Source: Caulobacter sp. Root1455 (GTDB taxonomy: Bacteria; Pseudomonadota; Alphaproteobacteria; Caulobacterales; Caulobacteraceae). From it: a DNA stretch of 64,000 bases. The position numbers and the translations under genes are program-made. Under the pieces are notes generated by a model that searched no databases, was not told the DNA's origin, and saw only the letters and a program-made list of their open reading frames with translations. Where the stretch lies: NCBI RefSeq assembly GCF_001426905.1, contig NZ_LMFQ01000022.1:147-64146 (forward strand). The letters run 5' to 3'. The number at the start of each line of letters is the position of its first letter. The first letter of the stretch is position 1. This document shows positions 25,802-33,281 of this stretch, piece by piece.

Positions 25802-26419
25802 TTGACCGGTTCCGTTCCCCCTGCCCCCGAATTTGGCGAAGTGCTGCCGATCGAGCCGTCGCAGGCGGTGCTGGACTTCCTGGCCAAGCGGCGCTCGGCG
25901 TCGGCCATGAGCCTGACCGGGCCGGGTCCCGACGACGCCCAGTTGGCCGATCTGCTGCGCCTGGCCGCCCGGGTGCCCGACCACGGCAAGCTGTCGCCCT
26001 GGCGGTTCGTGATCCTGCGAGGCGCGGCCAAGGACGCCTTCGCCGAGAAGATCACCGCCCTGGCCGACAGCCAGGCCAATCCGGTCAAGGCCAACGCGGC
26101 GCTGCGCAAGCTGACCCGGCCGCCGGTCGCCGTGGCGGTGATCTCGCGCTACATCCCCGGCGAGATCCCCGAATGGGAGCAACGCCAGAGCGCCTCCGCC
26201 GTCTGCCAGCAGATGCTGCTGGCCGCCGCCGCCATGGGCTGGGGCGCCAACTGGATCACCGACTGGTATTCCTATGACCAGCGCGCCAGGGCCATTATCG
26301 GCGTCGCGGACGGCGAACTGGTGGCGGGCTTTCTCTATCTGGGAACCTCGACCGAGGCTCCGCAGGAGCGTGCGCGGCCCGACGTGGCGGCGATCACCAC
26401 CGAATGGTCAGCTGACTGA
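25802..26419 (+). CDS. Nitroreductase family protein
   Basis: A 205-residue FMN-dependent oxidoreductase. Features: the N-terminal basic F-L-A-K-R-R-S-A-S (FMN phosphate contact), A-A-R-V-P-D-H-G-K-L-S-P-W-R-F-V-I-L, V-C-Q-Q-M-L-L-A-A-A-A-M-G-W-G-A-N-W-I-T, and the C-terminal G-F-L-Y-L-G-T. This is the YdjA-like short subgroup. The start is probably TTG 25802, since GGAGGG lies 5 bases before it and no ATG gives a full N-terminus; ATG 25907 would cut into the FMN site. Substrate unknown. Only the 25698 repeat and short spacer separate it from the divergent Nudix gene. Confidence 0.85.
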   Translation: MTGSVPPAPEFGEVLPIEPSQAVLDFLAKRRSASAMSLTGPGPDDAQLADLLRLAARVPDHGKLSPWRFVILRGAAKDAFAEKITALADSQANPVKANAALRKLTRPPVAVAVISRYIPGEIPEWEQRQSASAVCQQMLLAAAAMGWGANWITDWYSYDQRARAIIGVADGELVAGFLYLGTSTEAPQERARPDVAAITTEWSAD

Positions 26420-26720
26420 GCATCCCATCGCGCGCTGTTGCGTTTCCGCATCGGTCCGGCGTCTTTGTCCGAGCGATTTCCGTCCGAAATGACAGATGAC
26501 GCCGCAGAATCGCCACCGGCCTAGTCTTTAGTCCCAAGGCGTGGGACTTGTTGAGCGCAAGCTTCGTCATGCATCAGCCATGACATCGAATGTAACAGTC
26601 CTGCATCAAACCGGCCTTAAGCATCGGCAACTTGTCATCTGGCCTTGTGTTGCCTAAGGCCAAGCTCGACCATGTCTGCGTATCTACACGCCGACCAAAA
26701 CTTTTCGGCCGACGGGGTTT
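26420..26720. other. Intergenic leader of the large TonB receptor, nothing else seen
   Basis: About 300 bases, locally less GC-rich than the genes on either side. No open frame with a credible start, no strong hairpin and no tRNA-like fold was seen. The promoter and any operator of the downstream receptor should lie here. Confidence 0.5.
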
Positions 26721-29555
26721 ATGACGCTCTCTCTGTTAATTCTCGGCATGACCGCCGCCATCGAAGGCGCGCCCGAAGCCGCGCCCGTGCAGCAGCAACC
26801 GGCGGCTCAGGTCCAGCAGACGCCGCAGCAGCCCGCGGGGGCCGAAGTCGACCCGTACGCCGCCGAGGTCGATGCGGTCGAGGTCGTGGCCGGCAAGCCG
26901 CGCGGCGCGGTCGAGGGCGACGTCAAGCCCGACCTGACGCTCAACGCCGCCCAGATCCGCGCCTACAGCGCCGGCAGCATCTCCGAGCTGATGGCCTTCC
27001 TCGAGCCGCAGCTGCGCACCAGCTCGAGCCGGGGCGACGGCCAGCCGGTGGTCCTGATCAACGGTCGCCGCACCTCGGGCTTTCAGGAAGTCCGCGACAT
27101 CCCGCCCGAAGCCATCGAGCGCATGGAGATCCTGCCCGAGGCGGTGTCCCTGACCTACGGCTACCGCGCCGACCAGCGGGTGGTGAACTTCGTTCTGCGC
27201 CGCCGCTTCCGCGCCCTGACCAACGAAGCCGGCCTGAAAGGCGCGACAGCGGGCGGGCGCACCAGCGCCGACCTGCAGAGCACGCTCTTCCGCGTTCAGG
27301 GCGACCAGCGCTGGCTGTTCAACGGCAAGCTCTCGCACGACACGCCGCTGTTCGAGACCGAGCGCGACATCGTGCGGACGCCGTCGGGCCAGCCCTACGA
27401 CCTGACCGGCAACGTCACCGGACTCAGGGCCCCGGCCAACGACCCCAACAGCACCCTCACCGGTTTCCTGCCGATCGACCCGGCCCTGACCGCCCTGGTC
27501 GGAGCGCCGGTCACCATCACGCCCGTGCCCGCCTCGGCGGCGCTCGGCGCGCCGAGCCTGGCCGATTTCGCCGCCGACGCCGGATTGCCGGCCGTCGACG
27601 ACCTAACGTCCTGGCGCAGCCTGGCGCCGGAGAACACCACCGCCAGCCTGACCGGCGCGGTCACCCGCCCGCTCGGCAAATCGTCGATGGCCACGATCAC
27701 CGGCGGCTTCGACGACACCAGCACGCTCAGCTATCTGGGCCTGCCCGGCATCCGCGTGGTCGTGCCCGACGGCAATCCGTTCTCGCCGTTCACCCAGGAC
27801 GTCCAGCTCTTCCGCTACGCCGACGACTACGTCTCGATGACCCGCAAGGTCGACACCCAGAAGGCCACCGTCACGGCGGCGGCCAACGGCCGGATCAAGG
27901 ACTGGCGCTGGACCGCCACCGGTGGCTACGTCTATTCGACCAGCGAAACCACCACCGGGCGCGGCCTGGACGCGTCGGCCTTCGCGGCCGGGGTCGCGGC
28001 CGGCGACCCGACGCTCAATCCGTTCGGCAACATCCCGTCGCAGCTGCTGGCCCGGACCTCGCCCGACACCGCCCACTCGACCTCGAACAACGCCAACGGC
28101 GAGGTGGTCCTGGTCGGGACGCTTCTGCGGGCTCCGGCCGGCAAGGTGTCGACCACCTTCAAGGCCGGCGCCAACACCCAGAACCAGGACTCGCGGAGCA
28201 CCCGCGCGGGTTTGGTGGTCGATCGCGACATTTCGCGCACCAGCGGCGACCTCCAGGCCAGCATCAGCGTGCCGATCGCCAACCGCGCCCAGGGCGTGCT
28301 GCCGTTCCTGGGCGACCTGTCGGTCAACTTCAACGGCCAGTACGAGGAGGTCTCGGACTTCGGCGGCCTGACCACCCTGGGCGCCGGCGCCAACTGGACG
28401 CCGATCGATCCGGTCAGCTTCATCCTCAGCTACAGCGACGACCAGGGCGCCCCCAGCGCCTCGCAGTTGAACGATCCAATCCTCTCGACGCCGAACGTCT
28501 CGATCTTCGACTTCAAGAACAATCGGACCGTGCTGGCCACCCGCATCGAAGGCGGCAACCCGAACCTGCTGTCCGACAGCCGGCAGGTGGTGAGGCTGGG
28601 CGTCAACATCAGGCCCTTGCCCAGGGACGCCAAGACCAACCTGCAGATCAACGCCAACTACACGGCCACGCGGGTCGACGATTCGACCAACAACTTCCCG
28701 GCCATCACCGCCGACATCGAGCAGGCCTTCCCCGACCGGATCCGCCGCGACGCCGACGGCAATCTGATCTCCGTCGACTCCCGGCCGGTGAACTACGCCA
28801 AGACCGAGCAGCAACAGGTTCGCTGGGGCTTCAACCTGTCGCGGCCGTTCGGCCAGCCGCGCCCAGGGGGCTTCCAGTTCCCAGGCCGCGGTGGCGGCGG
28901 CCCGCCTCCCGGCCCGCCCCCCGGCGGCGGTCCTGGCGCGAGCGGCGGTGGAGGCGGCGGCGGCGGCGGCTTCCGTGGCGGCGGCGGCTTCCGCGGCCCG
29001 CGCCCCGGCCAGGGCCAATTCCAGGTCTCGCTCTATCACACCTGGAAACTGCGGGACGAGATCACCATCCGCGACGGCCTGCCGATCATCGATCGCCTGA
29101 ACGGCGGCTCGGGCGCGAGCCCCGAGCATGAGGTCCAGCTCCAGGCCGGCGTCTCCAAAAGCGGCATGGGCGCGTTCCTGAACGGCAGCTGGCGCAGCGG
29201 CTATCGCCTCAACGGCGCGAGCGCGGACAAGGATCTGTTCTTCGGCGACCTGTCGACCGTCAGCCTGAACCTGTTCGCGGACCTGTCGGCGCGACCCGAC
29301 CTGCTGCGGGCCCATCCGTGGCTGCGCGGCGCGCGGGTGCAGCTCCAGGCCCAGAACCTGTTCGACACCCGCCAGGACGTCCACGACCGCCTGGGCCTCA
29401 CGCCCCAAGCCTATCAGCCCGACTATCGCGACCCGATCGGCCGGACGGTGCGGATCAGCTTCCGCAAGTTGATCGGCCCGGCGCGCCCCGTGCAACCGCC
29501 GGGCCGGCGACCGCCCGCGGTCCCGACCCCGCCGCCGGCGCCGCCTCCACGCTAG
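26721..29555 (+). CDS. TonB-dependent receptor-like outer-membrane protein with Gly/Pro-rich insert
   Basis: A 944-residue outer-membrane beta-barrel with a plug domain. The start M-T-L-S-L-L-I-L-G-M-T-A-A is a short signal, followed by a Gln/Pro/Ala linker. The plug region (~55-170) includes V-V-L-I-N-G-R-R-T-S-G-F, I-P-P-E-A-I-E-R-M-E-I-L-P-E-A-V-S-L-T-Y-G and R-V-V-N-F-V-L. A canonical TonB box is not obvious. Beta strands fill the rest. Two oddities: a Gly/Pro/Arg-rich insert (about residues 715-770, runs of G and P) in an outer loop or between strands, and a Pro-rich C-terminal tail instead of the usual terminal aromatic residue. Ligand unknown. It stands alone between a repeat-poor leader and a terminator. 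Confidence 0.8.
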   Translation: MTLSLLILGMTAAIEGAPEAAPVQQQPAAQVQQTPQQPAGAEVDPYAAEVDAVEVVAGKPRGAVEGDVKPDLTLNAAQIRAYSAGSISELMAFLEPQLRTSSSRGDGQPVVLINGRRTSGFQEVRDIPPEAIERMEILPEAVSLTYGYRADQRVVNFVLRRRFRALTNEAGLKGATAGGRTSADLQSTLFRVQGDQRWLFNGKLSHDTPLFETERDIVRTPSGQPYDLTGNVTGLRAPANDPNSTLTGFLPIDPALTALVGAPVTITPVPASAALGAPSLADFAADAGLPAVDDLTSWRSLAPENTTASLTGAVTRPLGKSSMATITGGFDDTSTLSYLGLPGIRVVVPDGNPFSPFTQDVQLFRYADDYVSMTRKVDTQKATVTAAANGRIKDWRWTATGGYVYSTSETTTGRGLDASAFAAGVAAGDPTLNPFGNIPSQLLARTSPDTAHSTSNNANGEVVLVGTLLRAPAGKVSTTFKAGANTQNQDSRSTRAGLVVDRDISRTSGDLQASISVPIANRAQGVLPFLGDLSVNFNGQYEEVSDFGGLTTLGAGANWTPIDPVSFILSYSDDQGAPSASQLNDPILSTPNVSIFDFKNNRTVLATRIEGGNPNLLSDSRQVVRLGVNIRPLPRDAKTNLQINANYTATRVDDSTNNFPAITADIEQAFPDRIRRDADGNLISVDSRPVNYAKTEQQQVRWGFNLSRPFGQPRPGGFQFPGRGGGGPPPGPPPGGGPGASGGGGGGGGGFRGGGGFRGPRPGQGQFQVSLYHTWKLRDEITIRDGLPIIDRLNGGSGASPEHEVQLQAGVSKSGMGAFLNGSWRSGYRLNGASADKDLFFGDLSTVSLNLFADLSARPDLLRAHPWLRGARVQLQAQNLFDTRQDVHDRLGLTPQAYQPDYRDPIGRTVRISFRKLIGPARPVQPPGRRPPAVPTPPPAPPPR

Positions 29556-29561
29556 GCGCAA

Positions 29562-29594
29562 GGAAAAAGGGGCGCGTCCGCCTGGACGCGCCCC
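29562..29594 (-). terminator. Terminator of queF, probably shared
   Basis: A perfect 11-bp stem GGGGCGCGTCC (29569-29579) / GGACGCGCCCC (29584-29594) with a 4-base loop is followed by TTTTT on the minus strand. It lies between the convergent receptor and queF genes and may stop both. Confidence 0.85.
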
Positions 29595-29620
29595 TCGTCA
29601 TTTCAGCGCTCGCGAGGCGA

Positions 29621-30076
29621 TCAGCCCCGGCCGCGATAGGGCGCCACGCCCTGGTCGGGAACCCACAACCCCTCCGGCGCGGGGCCGGTCTGCCAGAACA
29701 CGTCGATGGGAATGCCGCCGCGCGGATACCAGTAGCCGCCGATCCGCAGCCAGCGCGGCTGGGCGATCTCGACGATCTTGCGGCCGATCTTGACCGTGCA
29801 GTCCTCGTGGAACGAGCCGTGGTTGCGGAAGCTGGTCAGATAGAGCTTCAGCGACTTGCTCTCGATCAGCCAGTCGCCGGGCGCGTAGTCGATCACCAGG
29901 TGCGCGAAATCCGGCTGGCCGGTCACCGGGCACAGCGAGGTGAATTCCGGGGCCACGAAGCGGGCCAGATAGGTCACGTCGCTCTGCGGGTTGGGCACGC
30001 GCTCAAGAACGGCCTGGTCGGGGCTGGCGGCGGGCTCGACCACCTGGCCCAGCTGGGTCACATGAAGTTCGGTCAT
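29621..30076 (-). CDS. queF: NADPH-dependent 7-cyano-7-deazaguanine reductase
   Basis: Reduces preQ0 to preQ1 in queuosine synthesis. The 151-residue length fits the single-domain (YkvM-type) form. Catalytic Cys lies in [16 protein letters not shown], with the following Asp; the NADPH/fold motif is [20 protein letters not shown], which contains the conserved glutamate and the H-E of the substrate pocket. No other que genes are in the window. Confidence 0.96.
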   Translation of the reverse strand: MTELHVTQLGQVVEPAASPDQAVLERVPNPQSDVTYLARFVAPEFTSLCPVTGQPDFAHLVIDYAPGDWLIESKSLKLYLTSFRNHGSFHEDCTVKIGRKIVEIAQPRWLRIGGYWYPRGGIPIDVFWQTGPAPEGLWVPDQGVAPYRGRG

Positions 30077-30167
30077 GGGCGGTCATCTAGGCCCCGCGCC
30101 CCGACGAGACAAGCGCGCGCGACGTCGCTATCGTCGCATCAAACAGATGTTGGGACAGGAAGACGCC

Positions 30168-30971
30168 ATGAGCGGACGCGATTTCGACGGCTTCACGGTG
30201 GTGGTCACCGGCGCCTCCACCGGCCTGGGCCGGGCCATGGCGGTGGAGACCGCGCGGCGCGGCGCGGCCCTGGTGGTCGTCAACTTCGCCAGCAGCGCGC
30301 GGGAGGCCGAGGAGACCGCGCGGCTGATCGAGGCCGAAGGCTCCAAGGCCGTCCTGGTCCAAGGCGACGTGGCCCAGGACGCCGACTGTCGCCGCATCGC
30401 CCAGGCGGCGGCCGGCACGGGCCGAATCGACGCGCTGTTCAACAATGCGGGGGTGACCAAGTTCGCCCCCAACCACGCCGACCTCGACGCGGTCGACGCC
30501 GAGGACTTCCTGCGGCTCTACGCGGTCAATGTGGTGGGCGCCTTTCAGATGGTGCGCGCCGCCCGCAGCCTGCTGGAGGCCGCGCCCCAGCCGGGCGCCG
30601 TGGTCAACACCGCCTCGATCGCCGGCGTGGTCGGCAACGGCTCGTCGGTGCCCTACGCGGCCTCCAAGGGCGCCCTGACGACCATGACCCTGTCGCTGGC
30701 CCGGGCCCTGGCGCCGCGGATCCGCGTGAACGCCGTCTGCCCGGGATTCATCGACACCCCGTGGTTCGGCAAGGCCATGGACGCCGAACGCGTCGATCGT
30801 CTGCGCGCCGGCGCGGCCGCCGCCACGCCCCTGAAGGTCGCCTCGACCGCCGAGGACATCGCCGGGTCCGCGGTGTTCCTGGCCTCCCCCGACTCGCGGC
30901 ACATCACCGGCGAAACGCTGTTGGTGGACGCCGGACTGCACTTGGGCGGAGCGAGTCTAGCGATGCGCTAA
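30168..30971 (+). CDS. SDR family oxidoreductase
   Basis: A 267-residue classical short-chain dehydrogenase. Coenzyme motif T-G-A-S-T-G-L-G-R-A-M-A, N-N-A-G, the catalytic serine in N-T-A-S-I-A-G-V and Y-A-A-S-K (catalytic Tyr and Lys) are intact. R-V-N-A-V-C-P-G-F-I-D-T-P-W follows, and V-F-L-A-S-P-D-S-R-H-I-T-G-E-T-L-L-V-D-A-G near the end is typical. The basic residue after the third glycine region is missing, so NAD or NADP choice is unclear. AGGAAGACGCC precedes ATG 30168. Substrate unknown. Confidence 0.92.
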   Translation: MSGRDFDGFTVVVTGASTGLGRAMAVETARRGAALVVVNFASSAREAEETARLIEAEGSKAVLVQGDVAQDADCRRIAQAAAGTGRIDALFNNAGVTKFAPNHADLDAVDAEDFLRLYAVNVVGAFQMVRAARSLLEAAPQPGAVVNTASIAGVVGNGSSVPYAASKGALTTMTLSLARALAPRIRVNAVCPGFIDTPWFGKAMDAERVDRLRAGAAAATPLKVASTAEDIAGSAVFLASPDSRHITGETLLVDAGLHLGGASLAMR

Positions 30972-31226
30972 AGCCGCAGGTAAAGCTCAAACAAACGATC
31001 CTTTGACACTGTGGCGCCCAACGCCACTTCTGAAGCAAAATCGTCACACTTCGCCCATTCTTTGTGCCAAGGGCGCCGTTTGTGCTGGCGATTTGACCAC
31101 TGTGATTGCAACTAGGGCGCAGCCGACAACTATTCCTGTTGTGCCCAAACACGCTTGCAGGCGTCGCTGGACGTCGAAGGCTCCACACCCTTCGGTCGGC
31201 AAAACGAAATCAAGGGGATAGAACAC

Positions 31227-31943
31227 ATGAAGTTTCTGAAACTGGCGCTGGTCGCCGCCGCTGCTTCGGTCGCCATGAGCGGCGCCGCGATGGCTGAAGA
31301 GCTGAAGCTCTCGTACAATGTTGGCGTGGCCAGCGACTACATCTTCCGCGGCATCAGCAACACCAACAACAAGGGCCAGATCTTCGGCGGCATCGACGCC
31401 ACCTACGGCATCGGCTATGCGGGCGTCTGGACCTCGAACGTCGACTTCGGCACCCCGAACCCCGACCAAGAAATCGACGTCTACGCCGGCGTGAAGCCGG
31501 TCGTGGGCGACGTGAACCTGGACCTCGGCGTGGTCTACTACGGCTACACCAAGGACAAGAACGGCATCCCGGGCTCGTACAGCTACTTCGAAGTCAAGGC
31601 CGCCGCCTCCAAGGCGTTCGGTCCCGCCACGTTCGGCGTCGCCGGCTACTATTCGCCGGAGTTCCCGTCGGACGGCGGTGAAGCCATCTACGTCGAAGCC
31701 AACGGCTCGGCCCCGATCGGCGAAAAGCTGACCCTGAGCGGCGCCGTGGGCTTCCAGACCGTCGACGCCGACGGCTACTTCTCGGGCGTGGAAAACGACT
31801 ACGTCACCTGGAACCTGGGCGTCTCGGCCGCGATCACCGACCACCTGACCGCCGACCTGCGCTACTCGGACACCGACAGCCACGACTTCGGCAAGAGCCT
31901 CTACGGCTCGGCCGTGACCGTGTCCCTGAAGGCCGCGTTCTAA
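31227..31943 (+). CDS. TorF family putative porin
   Basis: A 238-residue outer-membrane beta-barrel. The signal peptide (~1-23, ending A-A-M-A) is followed by E-L-K-L-S-Y-N-V-G-V-A-S-D-Y-I-F-R-G-I-S-N-T, the hallmark of this family. Later strands alternate aromatic and small residues, and the chain ends in A-V-T-V-S-L-K-A-A-F with the terminal Phe used by the BAM machinery. The 255-base leader before it holds no gene, and a strong terminator follows. Codon use is very biased, suggesting high expression. Confidence 0.9.
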   Translation: MKFLKLALVAAAASVAMSGAAMAEELKLSYNVGVASDYIFRGISNTNNKGQIFGGIDATYGIGYAGVWTSNVDFGTPNPDQEIDVYAGVKPVVGDVNLDLGVVYYGYTKDKNGIPGSYSYFEVKAAASKAFGPATFGVAGYYSPEFPSDGGEAIYVEANGSAPIGEKLTLSGAVGFQTVDADGYFSGVENDYVTWNLGVSAAITDHLTADLRYSDTDSHDFGKSLYGSAVTVSLKAAF

Positions 31944-31970
31944 GCCTAAGCGCTTCCAAAGACCGGAAAG

Positions 31971-32002
31971 GGCCGTCCCGACCTCGTCGGGGCGGCCTTT
32001 TC
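31971..32002 (+). terminator. Terminator of the TorF porin gene
   Basis: A 12-bp stem (31971-31982 with 31986-31997, one G-T pair) is followed by TTTTCTTTT, 28 bases after the stop. Confidence 0.9.
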
Positions 32003-32015
32003 TTTTGCGCGCCGC

Positions 32016-33281
32016 TCAGCGCGCCTTCACGGGCGGCCGCATGAACACCGCCGCCAGGAACACCACCGCCGTCAGGGCCGCGAACAGCAGGAAGGCCGGG
32101 GTGAACGAGCCGACGCGGTCGCGGATGGCGCCGCCGATGAACGGCCCCGCGGCCGACACCGCCCCGACCAGGCAGGTCAGGGAGAACAGCTCGACATTGT
32201 TGCGCCGGCCAAAATAGTTCAGCAGCAGCAGACTGACGGCCAGCACCGTCAGCCCGAAGCCGACCCCGACTCCGACCGCGTACAGCATCAGCAGCCATGG
32301 CGTCGTGGCGCGCGACAGGGCCAGCAGCCCGACCACCAGCAGACCCTGGGCGAACACCAGCAGCCAGCGCGGATCGATCCGGTCGCCGATCGCCCCGCCC
32401 CCCAGCCGCGCGACCACCTGCATCCCGCCCTCCAGGCTGAGCATGCCCGCCGCCACCGCGCCGGCGACGCCCAGTTGGGTCAGGTGGGCCTGGGTCAGGC
32501 TGGCGGCGCTGATGCCCGCCAGCAGGTGGCTGAAATAGGCGGCCAGCAGCACGTAGAACTGCGGCGTGCGCACCGCGTCTCGGACGCTCCACTCGTGATC
32601 GGTGTGATAGACGCCGGAAGGCGTCTTGCCCGCCTTGGCCTCGGCGTCCAGCTCCCGGTCCAGGGCGGCGCCGGCCTGCTCCAGCCAGCGCGGCCCGCCG
32701 ACGGCCACGGCGCAGGCCAGACCGACCAGGCCGACGACCGCCGCCTGCAGCGCCCAGTAGAGCCGCCAGTCGTTGTGGGTGGCGCCAAGAACGCTGACCA
32801 CCATCCACGGCCCCGCCACCCCGCCCAGGGCCCCAAAGGTGAAATAGATTCCGAACGGCAGGGCCCGTTCCTTGAAGATCGCCGACAGCACGTGGGTGCC
32901 GGGAATCAGGGCCGCCATCTGGAAGCCGATCCCGCAGAGGGCCGTGCCCAGGAAATAGATCGGCAGGGCGTGAACCCGCGACAGGCAGGCCAGCCCCCCC
33001 GCCATCACCGCCACGCCCACCAGGATCGCGCCGCGCACCCCGATCCTGCGGATCAGCAGCGCCGGAAGCCAGGACGACAGGCCGGTGAACACCCCCAGGA
33101 TCGTGAAGCCCAGGAACGCGTGCTCCCAGCTCCAGCCCAGCTCCGGAACCATGGCCGGGATCACCACGCCCAGCGACGAATAGGTCGCCGCCGTGATCAG
33201 GAACAGCAGCAGGCTGAAGACGGCGACAAGGAGCCACGGGCGCCAGTGGGTCGCGGCGCGGGAGATCGACAGCTCGGTCAT
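32016..33281 (-). CDS. MFS transporter in the receptor operon
   Basis: A 421-residue twelve-helix transporter (M-T-E-L-S-I-S-R start). The MFS loop is seen as L-I-R-R-I-G-V-R-G-A and the second as G-G-A-I-G-D-R-I-D-P-R-W-L. The long central loop is acidic and basic (E-Q-A-G-A-A-L-D-R-E-L-D-A-E-A-K-A-G-K). Its start overlaps the stop of the upstream TonB receptor gene (TGATG), so it is translationally coupled and probably moves the receptor's ligand on across the inner membrane. Substrate unknown. Confidence 0.88.
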   Translation of the reverse strand: MTELSISRAATHWRPWLLVAVFSLLLFLITAATYSSLGVVIPAMVPELGWSWEHAFLGFTILGVFTGLSSWLPALLIRRIGVRGAILVGVAVMAGGLACLSRVHALPIYFLGTALCGIGFQMAALIPGTHVLSAIFKERALPFGIYFTFGALGGVAGPWMVVSVLGATHNDWRLYWALQAAVVGLVGLACAVAVGGPRWLEQAGAALDRELDAEAKAGKTPSGVYHTDHEWSVRDAVRTPQFYVLLAAYFSHLLAGISAASLTQAHLTQLGVAGAVAAGMLSLEGGMQVVARLGGGAIGDRIDPRWLLVFAQGLLVVGLLALSRATTPWLLMLYAVGVGVGFGLTVLAVSLLLLNYFGRRNNVELFSLTCLVGAVSAAGPFIGGAIRDRVGSFTPAFLLFAALTAVVFLAAVFMRPPVKAR

